Shown here: positions 55,165 to 63,957 of the stretch, piece by piece | Layout of the letters: each line of letters opens with the position of its first letter | Numbering within the stretch: position 1 is the first letter of the stretch | Origin: an uncultured Acetatifactor sp. | Lineage (GTDB): Bacteria; Bacillota; Clostridia; Lachnospirales; Lachnospiraceae | DNA: 64,000 nucleotides | Direction: 5' to 3' | Assembly (NCBI GenBank): GCA_947594835.1 | Contig: CANQEH010000011.1 | Span: 18,865 to 82,864 of the forward strand | The notes under the pieces: generated by a model | Told to the model about the DNA's origin: nothing | Seen by the model: the letters and a program-made list of their open reading frames with translations, nothing else | Databases searched by the model: none | Made by a program: the position numbers and the translations under genes

Positions 55165-55470
55165 TTGCACCTTCCTCTCCGCATGGGAAAGTACCAGACG
55201 ACGCAAAAAGCCAGCCCGGATGCCTGTCCCATGCCCTGTTTTGTTGTGGGTTTCCTTTTCGTTGGGATGCTGCTTGAAATGTAGTAAATCAGCATGATTC
55301 CGATGACGGAATGTAGAAGATAGGCAGCGTGCATTGCTGCCGATGACTCTACTATAACAGAGGGGAGACAAATTGGCAAGTGGTTTTTGTGCAGGTAATC
55401 CTGATCGAAAATATGAGATTATCAAAGTGCCTTTCAAATTTCTGTACTTGACATAATTTCTAACAGAATA

Positions 55471-56211
55471 CTATTTAAACTTACTAACCTTCCATATCTT
55501 TTTTAATGCTCTTTTCACCGTTGCAGGTATCACTTTGGCCAAATTACTTTTTATCTGTAATGGTAACATATATTTCCAATAATCTATCCGACAATTCTTG
55601 TCATTGCTTTCTCTCCATTCGGAAGATAATTCCATGTCTGCTTTTTTACGAACAATAAAGTCTATCTGGGCGCAGATGTTTTCCTCTTCGATGGCCGTCT
55701 GATCTATATCGTTATTCCAGTCAAAATGGTAATTCATCAGGTTTTCTCTAATGTCTATCACCTCTATCCAATCATTAAATTTTGTCAGAAAGTTTTTGAT
55801 TACAACATTAGCTGGCATTGAACTGGGCTTATCCACTGTAAAGGAATGCTTATGATCGCTGTTATTTATAGAAGGCCATATTCCCTTTTCATAATAGGTT
55901 TCATGCGGTACACATATATACAGATATCCGCCTGGTTTACATATCCTAAGCCAATTTGTAAATGCTCTTGTAATATCCCGCATATGTTCCAAGCAGTGGG
56001 AAGAGTATACAAAATCAAATTGATTATCGTCCAGGTTATGCATATACTGCGCGTCTCCATCCTTTATATCCCACAGTAATACCCCCCCTGTATCAGGAGG
56101 AAGTCTCAAACAGTCACTTCCGCCTCCTATATCAATTCCAGTTCCATGAAGATAGTTGATAAAATCTCCATTTTGCAATCTGTTTGTATAATTTTTTGCT
56201 GTCTCTTTCAT
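55471..56211 (-). CDS. SAM-dependent methyltransferase
   Basis: A 246-residue class I methyltransferase. The SAM-binding site is GTGIDIGGGSDCLRL (about residue 25); DFVYSSHCLEHMRDITRAF and LRICKPGGYLYICVPH are typical of the Methyltransf_11 type. No membrane segment is present. It lies at the start of the AT-rich glycan cluster, 10 bp after the flippase gene, so methylation of a surface sugar is a reasonable inference; the substrate is not visible. The C-terminus is basic (VKRALKKIWKVSKFK). Confidence 0.85.
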   Translation of the reverse strand: MKETAKNYTNRLQNGDFINYLHGTGIDIGGGSDCLRLPPDTGGVLLWDIKDGDAQYMHNLDDNQFDFVYSSHCLEHMRDITRAFTNWLRICKPGGYLYICVPHETYYEKGIWPSINNSDHKHSFTVDKPSSMPANVVIKNFLTKFNDWIEVIDIRENLMNYHFDWNNDIDQTAIEEENICAQIDFIVRKKADMELSSEWRESNDKNCRIDYWKYMLPLQIKSNLAKVIPATVKRALKKIWKVSKFK

Positions 56212-56221
56212 TATTTTTTCC

Positions 56222-57649
56222 TCAATCTTTCATTCTTTTTATTCTTTTCGAGTTTACCAGGATTTTCTTTGACTCAAGAAATCCCAGATGAATCATTTCC
56301 ACTATAGATAGCCCCATTTCTCCATGAGCCAAAATCGGCCAATGCCAAGCATTATACACAATCTGGCTAAAAATTTGTGCAGCAATCATTCCACCCACTC
56401 CCCATTGGGCATACAGTAAAATACTGGCCAACAGAATACAAAGCAATGAGGCAAATACATATGATCTGGCATATATGATGCGGTTTGAGCAGGAAAAATA
56501 TGAGGCATAACAATTTCTATAATTCAATATAAACTGGTAGAATCCCACTCCACTTAAGACCGCAATACTGGGAATCACGTCTGGCTTGACTAAATTTAAA
56601 ACAGGTAGCCCGATCATAATGATAACAAGCATCCCAGCACCAAATAAAACAATATATGAAAAAATAATTATAGACATTGTACGTTGTATACGATTCTTAT
56701 CTTGTACAACAAATGCCGCCTGCAATACTGGCTGATTTGCAGTATATAGAGTCAACGAAATATTTGCCAAAGCTGTTACCAGTTGATTTGCTAACGAATA
56801 AGTTCCCATAATATTTAAAGGTAAAAAAAAACCTCCTATCACAGTACAAGCCTGTGATGAAAGATATGCTGATATAGTTACAACCCCCTCCCGGCTCGCA
56901 TTGTACCAAATAACTTCAAATATTTCTTTGATGTCTGTGATACTTGAAAATCCTTGTACTTTTTTCAGTTGTCTGCCGATATGATGAAAACGTTCAAATT
57001 CCCACTTGCTTAAAAATCGATAAATGACGCCATATGCCAGGAAAGAAATTCCTGTACCTACAATACCAAAGCCTTTCATCAGAAGCAGAATGGTTAATAG
57101 TATTTGGACTACTTTAGCGGTTACTGCAACCCTATTTGCCTCCAAAATAGCTCCAACACCTCGCAAAAAAGCATTATAATAACAATAATATAAATTTAAA
57201 AATATTGCAGCTGCATAAAGCCACCATGCGAGAAGATAATTTTCCCCGTATAGTGACCGACAGATATATTTTATATAAAAAGTTCCAGGTATTGTAATAA
57301 GAAATACTGCAGCAAGAGACAGAATCAAAAAAACGAATTGACACGTATGCATTACCCGTCGCATCAGTAAAAAATTTGGTTCTCCACATTCAGCATACGT
57401 ACACCCCTGTTTTTTTAATTCAGTAGCCCCACACCAGCAATAATTGATGTTTCTTGCAAATGTGACACTAAATCCAAAATCAAAAAGAATCGTAATAGAA
57501 GCAAGGCTCTGAAATATTCCCCACAATCCATACATTTCTTCCGTAAGAAAGTAAAGCGCAAAGGGCAATATGACCACGTTTGACCCCAGAGAAACAATTG
57601 TTCCAATATAACTCCAAATATAATCTTTATGGCTCAATTTTAATTCCAC
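56222..57649 (-). CDS. Wzx-type polysaccharide flippase
   Basis: A 475-residue protein with about 12-14 membrane segments in the MATE/Wzx style, starting LSHKDYIWSYIGTIVSLGSN. Such proteins move lipid-linked sugar repeat units across the membrane. A short cysteine-containing loop (YCWCGATELKKQGCTYAECG) occurs in the first third. An A9/T9 run (56823-56831) lies within the frame. It is embedded in the glycan cluster on the minus strand, between the GT-C-like gene and the methyltransferase. Confidence 0.85.
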   Translation of the reverse strand: MELKLSHKDYIWSYIGTIVSLGSNVVILPFALYFLTEEMYGLWGIFQSLASITILFDFGFSVTFARNINYCWCGATELKKQGCTYAECGEPNFLLMRRVMHTCQFVFLILSLAAVFLITIPGTFYIKYICRSLYGENYLLAWWLYAAAIFLNLYYCYYNAFLRGVGAILEANRVAVTAKVVQILLTILLLMKGFGIVGTGISFLAYGVIYRFLSKWEFERFHHIGRQLKKVQGFSSITDIKEIFEVIWYNASREGVVTISAYLSSQACTVIGGFFLPLNIMGTYSLANQLVTALANISLTLYTANQPVLQAAFVVQDKNRIQRTMSIIIFSYIVLFGAGMLVIIMIGLPVLNLVKPDVIPSIAVLSGVGFYQFILNYRNCYASYFSCSNRIIYARSYVFASLLCILLASILLYAQWGVGGMIAAQIFSQIVYNAWHWPILAHGEMGLSIVEMIHLGFLESKKILVNSKRIKRMKD

Positions 57650-57715
57650 GCGCTATTCTCCTTAACCCTATGCACAAACCACATATGTCTGACTGCTAAA
57701 GTTATTTGTTTAAAA

Positions 57716-59512
57716 TCAATTTTCTTCCAAGTCGTTCAGTTTCATATAGGTGTACCATGTTTCATTGTCATCCAGAACATATTTAGAAATATGTGGAAAT
57801 AATGTCTCTATATTCTTGCTGTCCCCTGTCGAAATAATGATATCTTGTTCATTCAGCTGTGTTGGCAAATCAATCTGCAATAAATATTTATTGAAATAAA
57901 ATTGTGCTACGTAGTATATAGACCAATTGCTTGTAAGAGGTTGATTTTCATCATTTAAATATATATTTTCTACATTATATTTTTCTTTTTCCAATCGTTT
58001 TTTTAATTCAAATGAAGCATCAATCATAGAAGATGCTTTGCTTTCCACTATATCGTCATAATAAAAACTTTCATTTAATAGTTGTAATGCCATGAAAGCA
58101 ATTAGGATTCCCCCAGCAAGAATATATTTTTTTTTAAGATAGATAATTATTATAATACTAGCTATCCCCAAGGAAAAAAGAATCAAGGTAGAATAAAAAG
58201 ACAGATCGAACTTGCTATTCCACCAGGAAACTCTCATCAACGGCATAAACGGTTGTGCAGAATCCGAGTAATCTTTTATGAGAGGGATAATATAATAATA
58301 AAAACCAACCAGAACGATAACGAGCACTAATAAGGAACAGATCACCAACCTATCAGCTATTTTAGACTGACAATGGTATAAAATTGCTATGGCACACAAA
58401 ATCATAGGAGGCATATAAACATTCCAATATCTTACATAGGTCAAAGCTTTTCTTTCATATAAGCTTTTCATCAAATCCGTATTCCATGCCCCGTACAACC
58501 CGCCAAACCAGCCAGAACAAAGGAATGCAACTACAGTTGCGCCCATACACAATATTGATATTGATAAAATAATATTGCAGTAAATATTTACGTTTACACA
58601 ACGCTTGCTGACAAGCCTATATATATACCATATGATCACGACAACACATAAAATAAATCCACCCGCCGTTAAAATAGTTTCTGTTCCAATCATGCCCAAA
58701 AGCATATGGGCTTGCACCATCCATGTAGTCGGATCCAAAAAGTTTATCTTTTCGACTAGTGGCACACTGCCCCCTGCTATCGCACTATCAGAAATTCCCC
58801 AAATATTTATTTGGATGAAAGTAATTGTTTTTTTAATTAGAAAATATCCAGCAAACGTCAACCCTCCCATCGCAAAAAATAACTTTTTCTTTCTCCCTAT
58901 ACCGTATACTGCAAAGACAATAACGAGAGCGATCAGCACCACTAACGCTCTAGTATGTAATGTCAACATATATAAAGCACTGATAAGCAATAGTATGGAA
59001 TATGTGACAAAACGATTCTTAGATTCGTTACAATATTCAACTACTTTGCAGCTTAGCAGAATAATTATCCAGAAAATAAATTCTAGCGGATACTCATTAC
59101 ATATTGTTCCGTAAACATACGTTCGTAACAAAGGCATCAAACATACTGTGAAGTACAAAACTTTCTCTGATTTAACTTTTAAATATCTTTTAATGATATA
59201 AAAAGATATTGGAAGAATAAGAACACGTAGCAACACATTGACTGCTGCAATGGCGCGGTAAATGATATAAGGATTATCCGTCAACATAAAAAGTGGGGAA
59301 AAAAAACTATAATAGCCAAAACCGTAATATGCAGTTCCAGCTATCACATTGCCCCAATCTGCCCCTGCCAACTTTGCGGCTCCAACCACCGCTCCTAACT
59401 CATCACTTGAAGTATGCAATGGGACACTATTCATGTGACCCGCAAACAAAATGATATATTCAATTATCATGCATAACATCACTTTGCGCTTTTCGTACTT
59501 TATTTCCATCAT
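57716..59512 (-). CDS. GT-C-like membrane glycosyltransferase
   Basis: A 598-residue protein with about 12 membrane helices. After the first helix the loop carries VPLHTSSDELGAVVGAAKLA; an acidic DE pair here is typical of GT-C glycosyltransferases, which use polyprenyl-phosphate sugars. A soluble C-terminal part (about 500-598) follows. A polymerase role (Wzy-like) is the main alternative, since no other Wzy candidate is in the window. The start overlaps the upstream GT4 stop by 4 bp. A T9 run (58127-58135) lies in the frame. Confidence 0.65.
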   Translation of the reverse strand: MMEIKYEKRKVMLCMIIEYIILFAGHMNSVPLHTSSDELGAVVGAAKLAGADWGNVIAGTAYYGFGYYSFFSPLFMLTDNPYIIYRAIAAVNVLLRVLILPISFYIIKRYLKVKSEKVLYFTVCLMPLLRTYVYGTICNEYPLEFIFWIIILLSCKVVEYCNESKNRFVTYSILLLISALYMLTLHTRALVVLIALVIVFAVYGIGRKKKLFFAMGGLTFAGYFLIKKTITFIQINIWGISDSAIAGGSVPLVEKINFLDPTTWMVQAHMLLGMIGTETILTAGGFILCVVVIIWYIYRLVSKRCVNVNIYCNIILSISILCMGATVVAFLCSGWFGGLYGAWNTDLMKSLYERKALTYVRYWNVYMPPMILCAIAILYHCQSKIADRLVICSLLVLVIVLVGFYYYIIPLIKDYSDSAQPFMPLMRVSWWNSKFDLSFYSTLILFSLGIASIIIIIYLKKKYILAGGILIAFMALQLLNESFYYDDIVESKASSMIDASFELKKRLEKEKYNVENIYLNDENQPLTSNWSIYYVAQFYFNKYLLQIDLPTQLNEQDIIISTGDSKNIETLFPHISKYVLDDNETWYTYMKLNDLEEN

Positions 59513-60711
59513 ATTCCTTTCAAAAACTCTATCAAACTATTTAAGTCTTCTGACTGCTTATCTGTCAATTCCTGATAACGTCGGCTAATTTTTCCTTTGA
59601 TCATTTTATAATACTCAGGATCAAATGCTCTTAGAATTGCCCTCTGTATAGAAGACATTTCTAATGGATTAAAATATATCACTGCATCTCCACATATCTC
59701 TGGTATAGATGTGCTTGTAGAACAAACACTGACTGTTCCATACCGCATAGCTTCTACAGGTGGGGAACCAAATCCCTCAAGCAGAGACGCATATATATAT
59801 ATATATGCGTTTTTATATAATATTTCCAACGCCTGCGATGGGATAAATCCCAACATGACAAAGTGTGATTCAGCATTTTTGATTTGCCTTCTGATATATT
59901 TTTTCTGCTCATCAATGCAACCAACTAACACAACCCTATAATCTTTCGGCAACATTCCATTAAAAAACAACTGAGTCAGGACCCTGATGACTCTAATATT
60001 ATTCTTATGCCACCTGCTTAAATTTGAAAGTAAAATGTATTTATGAGAAGTAATACCAAAACCAGAAAATATATTTTCTTCTTTATCTTCATTTATCTTA
60101 CTGACAATTTTATGTGGCGAATAAAAAACTTTTGCCACCTGTTCTGTTGGAAAAAAGGACTGTAAGTCACTTTTGGTATAATAGGAAACGGAATAGATTT
60201 CCGTATGATCATTTAAATGAAATAGTTTTTTATGCTGCTTTAGACTTTTTTTCATCCTATATGGTTTTACCAAAAAGTGGACAATACATCTTATTGGTTC
60301 CAAGACATTTTTCCTATAATAACGGCCAGGCTGGTTCCCAAGGGAAGCAGAATAATATGAACTCATATCGTGTATCCCACCAACTACCCGTATTCCATTT
60401 TTAATGTGCAGTACGGCATATGCCGGATAACAAACTGGGAAAAAAATCAAATCGCCCTCAAAACGAGAACAATATTCACTCAACTCATCCAGGGTACTAT
60501 AGCAAAAAAACGACAGGGCATACTCCAATATGAATTTTTGTAACTGGTCGTTTTCTCCTTTTTGTTTGTTTTTCAATAGGATAATTTCATCTATTTGAAA
60601 ATCTACAGATTTTAGTAGTTCAGATAGCACACTCAAAGTGTATTCGCCGCCACCATTATATTTCATACCTTTTACAGGCTGTGACGCAGAACAATCAAAA
60701 GCAATTTTCAT
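59509..60711 (-). CDS. GT4-family glycosyltransferase with (AT)8 tract
   Basis: A 400-residue GT-B enzyme. The C-terminal half has YILLSNLSRWHKNNIRVIRV, the sugar-nucleotide contact LLEGFGSPPVEAMRYGTVSV and SIPEICGDAVIYFNP, as in GT4. The coding strand contains an uninterrupted (AT)8 run (59791-59806) that encodes the alternating AYIYIYA just before the conserved SLLEGFG; at eight units the frame is intact. A change of one unit would shift the frame and truncate the enzyme. GGGGA precedes the ATG. Donor and acceptor are unknown. Confidence 0.88.
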   Translation of the reverse strand: MKIAFDCSASQPVKGMKYNGGGEYTLSVLSELLKSVDFQIDEIILLKNKQKGENDQLQKFILEYALSFFCYSTLDELSEYCSRFEGDLIFFPVCYPAYAVLHIKNGIRVVGGIHDMSSYYSASLGNQPGRYYRKNVLEPIRCIVHFLVKPYRMKKSLKQHKKLFHLNDHTEIYSVSYYTKSDLQSFFPTEQVAKVFYSPHKIVSKINEDKEENIFSGFGITSHKYILLSNLSRWHKNNIRVIRVLTQLFFNGMLPKDYRVVLVGCIDEQKKYIRRQIKNAESHFVMLGFIPSQALEILYKNAYIYIYASLLEGFGSPPVEAMRYGTVSVCSTSTSIPEICGDAVIYFNPLEMSSIQRAILRAFDPEYYKMIKGKISRRYQELTDKQSEDLNSLIEFLKGI

Positions 60712-60752
60712 ATCAAATCCCCAATCCTTAGGATACTCTAATAAAGTACTTC

Positions 60753-61892
60753 TTATTCTGGCAACTCATCAGTTTTCTTTAGAACATTATAAATTGCCTC
60801 CAGATATCCATATCCATTCTTCTCATCTGGTTCCAGATATCCGCCTTCCGCCCATTCATTCCATGCAAACATAAAAATCATATCCTTTTTATATACATCC
60901 ACTGCCCGGTACACCAATTTTTCAAAATAATATGCAAATTTCTCTGGAGTTACTCCCTTGTAATAAGATCCTCTTACCTGCATTCGAGGGGTATTATCCC
61001 AATCAACAAATGCACCTGGTACACATTTGGGAGATTCTGGTTCGTGATTCAATATTATATTCCAATCACGATCATAATCATACTTTGCGAGTCTAGGGCT
61101 AAAAATTACAGTACTATATTTTTCTGTGTGTAATATTTTATTAAGAAGTCTAAACAATCTTCTTTTTGCACCTGTTGCAGACTCTACTAGCTTTCGATTT
61201 GCCCATTTGCGACACTCTGCTGGCTGATATTCAATCTGGTACTCGTATTGCGCATCTCGTCCATTGGCATAATTAAATACAGTGCCATCGGCTTTTTGAT
61301 ACGCAAAACATATACCTTTAAATCCAGCTTCTCTTGCCCAATCATCCCAATAATCAAGCATTTCCTTTACTGCCTCAAGCAATTCTGGTCTATATATAAT
61401 CATCAATGGTTTCCCTTTTTCCTTAATGTATCTTTCATCTTGAAAAAAGGGTAGTAAATAATCAAAATGCTTCCTCCATTCCGCTTTATCTCCATATTTT
61501 TGTTCAATAAGCACCTTCTGATCTGTACCTGCAAGCCAGTGATTAGACCAGTTCTCATTTGCCCAACTAAAACAAAAGAAAATATCAATGTCTTTATGCA
61601 CCAGCAAATTTTCCGCAGGTTTTTCGAGCAACTTATGCCCGTTAAACCAATAATGATAAATGCAAAACCCATATATACCATATTTTTTTGCTAATTCTGC
61701 CTGCCAACGCATAACGTTGGGATCTGATAAATCATAATAATTATCATTCAAAGGAACTCGTGGCTGATTCTGTCCATCTTTCAATCGAATAGCTTTTTTT
61801 ACATTTACCCAATCGGTAAAGCCATTCCCCCACCATTCGCTGTTTTCCGGTATTTCATGAAACTGGGGCAGATAAAATGCAATAACTTTCAT
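60753..61892 (-). CDS. WbsX-type GH99-like protein
   Basis: A 379-residue protein of the WbsX family found in polysaccharide clusters. Typical segments are KVIAFYLPQFHEIPENSEWW, GNGFTDWVNVKKA, YGIYGFCIYHYWFNGHKLLE, FCFSWANENWSNHW and FMFAWNEWAEGGYLEPDEKN. The fold is that of GH99 glycoside hydrolases, but WbsX members are usually annotated as glycosyltransferase-like, and the reaction is not settled. GAGAGG precedes the ATG. It sits between two GT4 genes. Confidence 0.85.
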   Translation of the reverse strand: MKVIAFYLPQFHEIPENSEWWGNGFTDWVNVKKAIRLKDGQNQPRVPLNDNYYDLSDPNVMRWQAELAKKYGIYGFCIYHYWFNGHKLLEKPAENLLVHKDIDIFFCFSWANENWSNHWLAGTDQKVLIEQKYGDKAEWRKHFDYLLPFFQDERYIKEKGKPLMIIYRPELLEAVKEMLDYWDDWAREAGFKGICFAYQKADGTVFNYANGRDAQYEYQIEYQPAECRKWANRKLVESATGAKRRLFRLLNKILHTEKYSTVIFSPRLAKYDYDRDWNIILNHEPESPKCVPGAFVDWDNTPRMQVRGSYYKGVTPEKFAYYFEKLVYRAVDVYKKDMIFMFAWNEWAEGGYLEPDEKNGYGYLEAIYNVLKKTDELPE

Positions 61893-61927
61893 ATATACCT
61901 CTCACTATACTAACTCTTGACAACATA

Positions 61928-63007
61928 CTATCTTACTTTTTCAATTAGTTCAAACCATCGTTTTGCAGACTTGTCCCAGGTATACTTTTCTAATACCTTA
62001 CTTGCATTTTCAACAGGACAACTGATCAATTCGTTTAAATCAATATTTCCCTTGTCGGGATCAACATAATAAACGCAATCTTCATATATCTCATGCATGA
62101 CAGGAATATCCGCTACTATGGCTTTCCCGCCTAATGCAAGGATTTCCAATGGCGGTATACCAAATCCTTCTATATAAGATGGAAACAACAATGCTTTGCA
62201 GTTCATCATTAACCACTTTAAATATTCATCTGAAACATACCCTAAAAAAACACAATTTTCCGCTATGGCATTCAATTGTTTTGCAATCTCAATAGGGATT
62301 TTCCCAGCAATTATAAAACAGGATTCTGGCATGAGCTCCGCTTCTTCTATGATCCATTTAATATTCTTATGCGGCAGAATACTTCCAATAAACAAAAAGT
62401 ATCCGTTTTTTACAATTCGATCATCCAATAATTCATCTCGTTCTATAATATCGTTTATATGCTCCCACCCATTACCAATAACTTCTATTACTTGATTACA
62501 AACCCTACCCTTTTCGCGTAATTCCCTCTTCGAAAACTCAGACACCGTTACAATTACTGTTGCCGTATGCCTTTTTGTAAACAGCTTATAACGAAACCAA
62601 ATATTATTTAAAAAGCGCTTTAGCTTCACGCGATAATCATCTTTTAAAAAATAATATCGATAATTTTCTAGTTGTATCATATCATGAAATGCTGTTATAG
62701 AATCCTGTACCCATTCTGCACGATTAGAAAAATTTACATTGATGCCTTTCTTTTTTTTGATATAATGGCAATATGAAATATCTCCCCACAATACACCCTT
62801 TATTTCTCTAGGACAGCCTCTGTCTTCCCATGTACAGACTTTTATGTTTTTTAATGGCGGAATATGAATAGCGCCTTGGGGAACAACAAGTTCTGCCTCT
62901 CCCGGTTTGAAATATCCGTCCAAACGTTTCAAGATTTCCATAGCATATCTCGGGACTCCATTAATATATTCCTTTGTAAAATATCCATTGATGTATACTT
63001 TCTTCAT
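61928..63007 (-). CDS. GT4-family glycosyltransferase
   Basis: A 359-residue GT-B glycosyltransferase. The N-terminus MKKVYINGYFTKEYINGVPR resembles mannosyltransferase-like GT4 enzymes, and the C-terminal domain has YFLFIGSILPHKNIKWIIEE, FLGYVSDEYLKWLMMNCKAL and LFPSYIEGFGIPPLEILALG. The internal Met at 63007 with GAGAGAC upstream is a better start than 63049. It should add one sugar in the cytoplasm to the lipid-linked glycan; the sugar is not known. Confidence 0.88.
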   Translation of the reverse strand: MKKVYINGYFTKEYINGVPRYAMEILKRLDGYFKPGEAELVVPQGAIHIPPLKNIKVCTWEDRGCPREIKGVLWGDISYCHYIKKKKGINVNFSNRAEWVQDSITAFHDMIQLENYRYYFLKDDYRVKLKRFLNNIWFRYKLFTKRHTATVIVTVSEFSKRELREKGRVCNQVIEVIGNGWEHINDIIERDELLDDRIVKNGYFLFIGSILPHKNIKWIIEEAELMPESCFIIAGKIPIEIAKQLNAIAENCVFLGYVSDEYLKWLMMNCKALLFPSYIEGFGIPPLEILALGGKAIVADIPVMHEIYEDCVYYVDPDKGNIDLNELISCPVENASKVLEKYTWDKSAKRWFELIEKVR

Positions 63008-63084
63008 ATACGTCTCTCGCAAATGTAATATATTCTGTTCTGTTATCACTAGATTGCTTTATTATTCAATATGTGATCATGATT

Positions 63085-63924
63085 CTATTTCGTTCCAGAT
63101 TGCAATAACTCCTTTAGAGCATTTTCATATCTTTTCGTTACAATTGACCAGTCAAAATGCTGTGCAGTAAATTTCGCAGTCTTCTTTCTTGTTTCCAAAT
63201 CATTCTTCTCCTGCAATACTTGATTAATTTTTTTTAAAAATGCTTCTCCGTCCTTGCTTTCAACCAAATATCCGTTTTTCCCATCTATAACTGCACTAGC
63301 AATGCCATCCACGTCAGATGCAATTACCATATTTCCCGCAAGACTTGCTTCGATCGCTACAAGCCCAAAGCCTTCCATATCATTCTCAACTCTTATATTA
63401 GGCATGACAAATACATCCGCATTGATATAGCAGTCGTTCACCATATCATCAGAGGCATCTGTTATCATCAAAACTCTCTCCTGCAGATTCCTATCCCGGA
63501 TAGACTGCATGATAGCTTTACGCTCCGATCCATTCCCGACAATCAAATATAGAATGTCATCTGGCAAATAGGGCACTACATCTTGTACGAACCAATTTAC
63601 ACCTTTACGTTTAATCAGCCGCCCCACTGTTAAAACAATAGTTTTATTTTTCTGTTGACCTAATCTTTCTAAAAATACTTTCTTGTTTCGCTGTAAACCT
63701 AAATACCGTGTTTTGTCGGAACCGGAAGGTATTACAATAGATTTATCAATATGTCTGTCCACAAGCAACCGTCTGGTTGCCTCACTGTTACACACATATA
63801 AATCAAAACTTTGATTTGCACATCTTCGAATATACCACTGATATATTAGATTATTATATGTGATATCTCGCCCATGCACAGCCACTAAACGTTTCGTTTT
63901 TGGAGAGAATTTCTTACATACCAC
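63085..63924 (-). CDS. GT4-family glycosyltransferase, N-terminal domain apparently missing
   Basis: A 279-residue sequence with a complete C-terminal GT4 domain (IVLTVGRLIKRKGVNWFVQD; ADVFVMPNIRVENDMEGFGL; VAIEASLAGNMVIASDVDGI) but only the last part of the N-terminal domain (RLVAVHGRDITYNNLIYQWY). Full members have about 350-400 residues. The only start is a GTG at 63924, and an in-frame TAG lies two codons upstream, so roughly 80-100 residues are missing. It is either a broken gene or an unusual short enzyme. Confidence 0.7.
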   Translation of the reverse strand: MVCKKFSPKTKRLVAVHGRDITYNNLIYQWYIRRCANQSFDLYVCNSEATRRLLVDRHIDKSIVIPSGSDKTRYLGLQRNKKVFLERLGQQKNKTIVLTVGRLIKRKGVNWFVQDVVPYLPDDILYLIVGNGSERKAIMQSIRDRNLQERVLMITDASDDMVNDCYINADVFVMPNIRVENDMEGFGLVAIEASLAGNMVIASDVDGIASAVIDGKNGYLVESKDGEAFLKKINQVLQEKNDLETRKKTAKFTAQHFDWSIVTKRYENALKELLQSGTK

Positions 63925-63957
63925 TCCCTATTTAGTCAAGTGTTTTTCCCTTATTTT

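Larger units (their letters stand above)
54217..55426 (-). mobile_element. Rpn element copy C with both terminal inverted repeats
   Basis: The 1.2-kb unit is bounded by 30-bp inverted repeats, 54217-54246 and 55397-55426, matching at 27 of 30 positions and beginning TTTGACAATCTCATA and TTTGATAATCTCATA read inward. Inside are the rpn gene and a 230-bp leader. Flanking bases show no clear target duplication. The same left end occurs in remnant B and the same right end in copy A, so the ends recur with the gene. It is the only copy with both ends. Confidence 0.75.

Noticed and set aside
49535..55426. Composite transposon bounded by conventional insertion sequences
   Set aside because: No DDE or serine/tyrosine transposase or recombinase is present; the repeated gene is a PD-(D/E)XK Rpn-type nuclease, and target duplications were not found.
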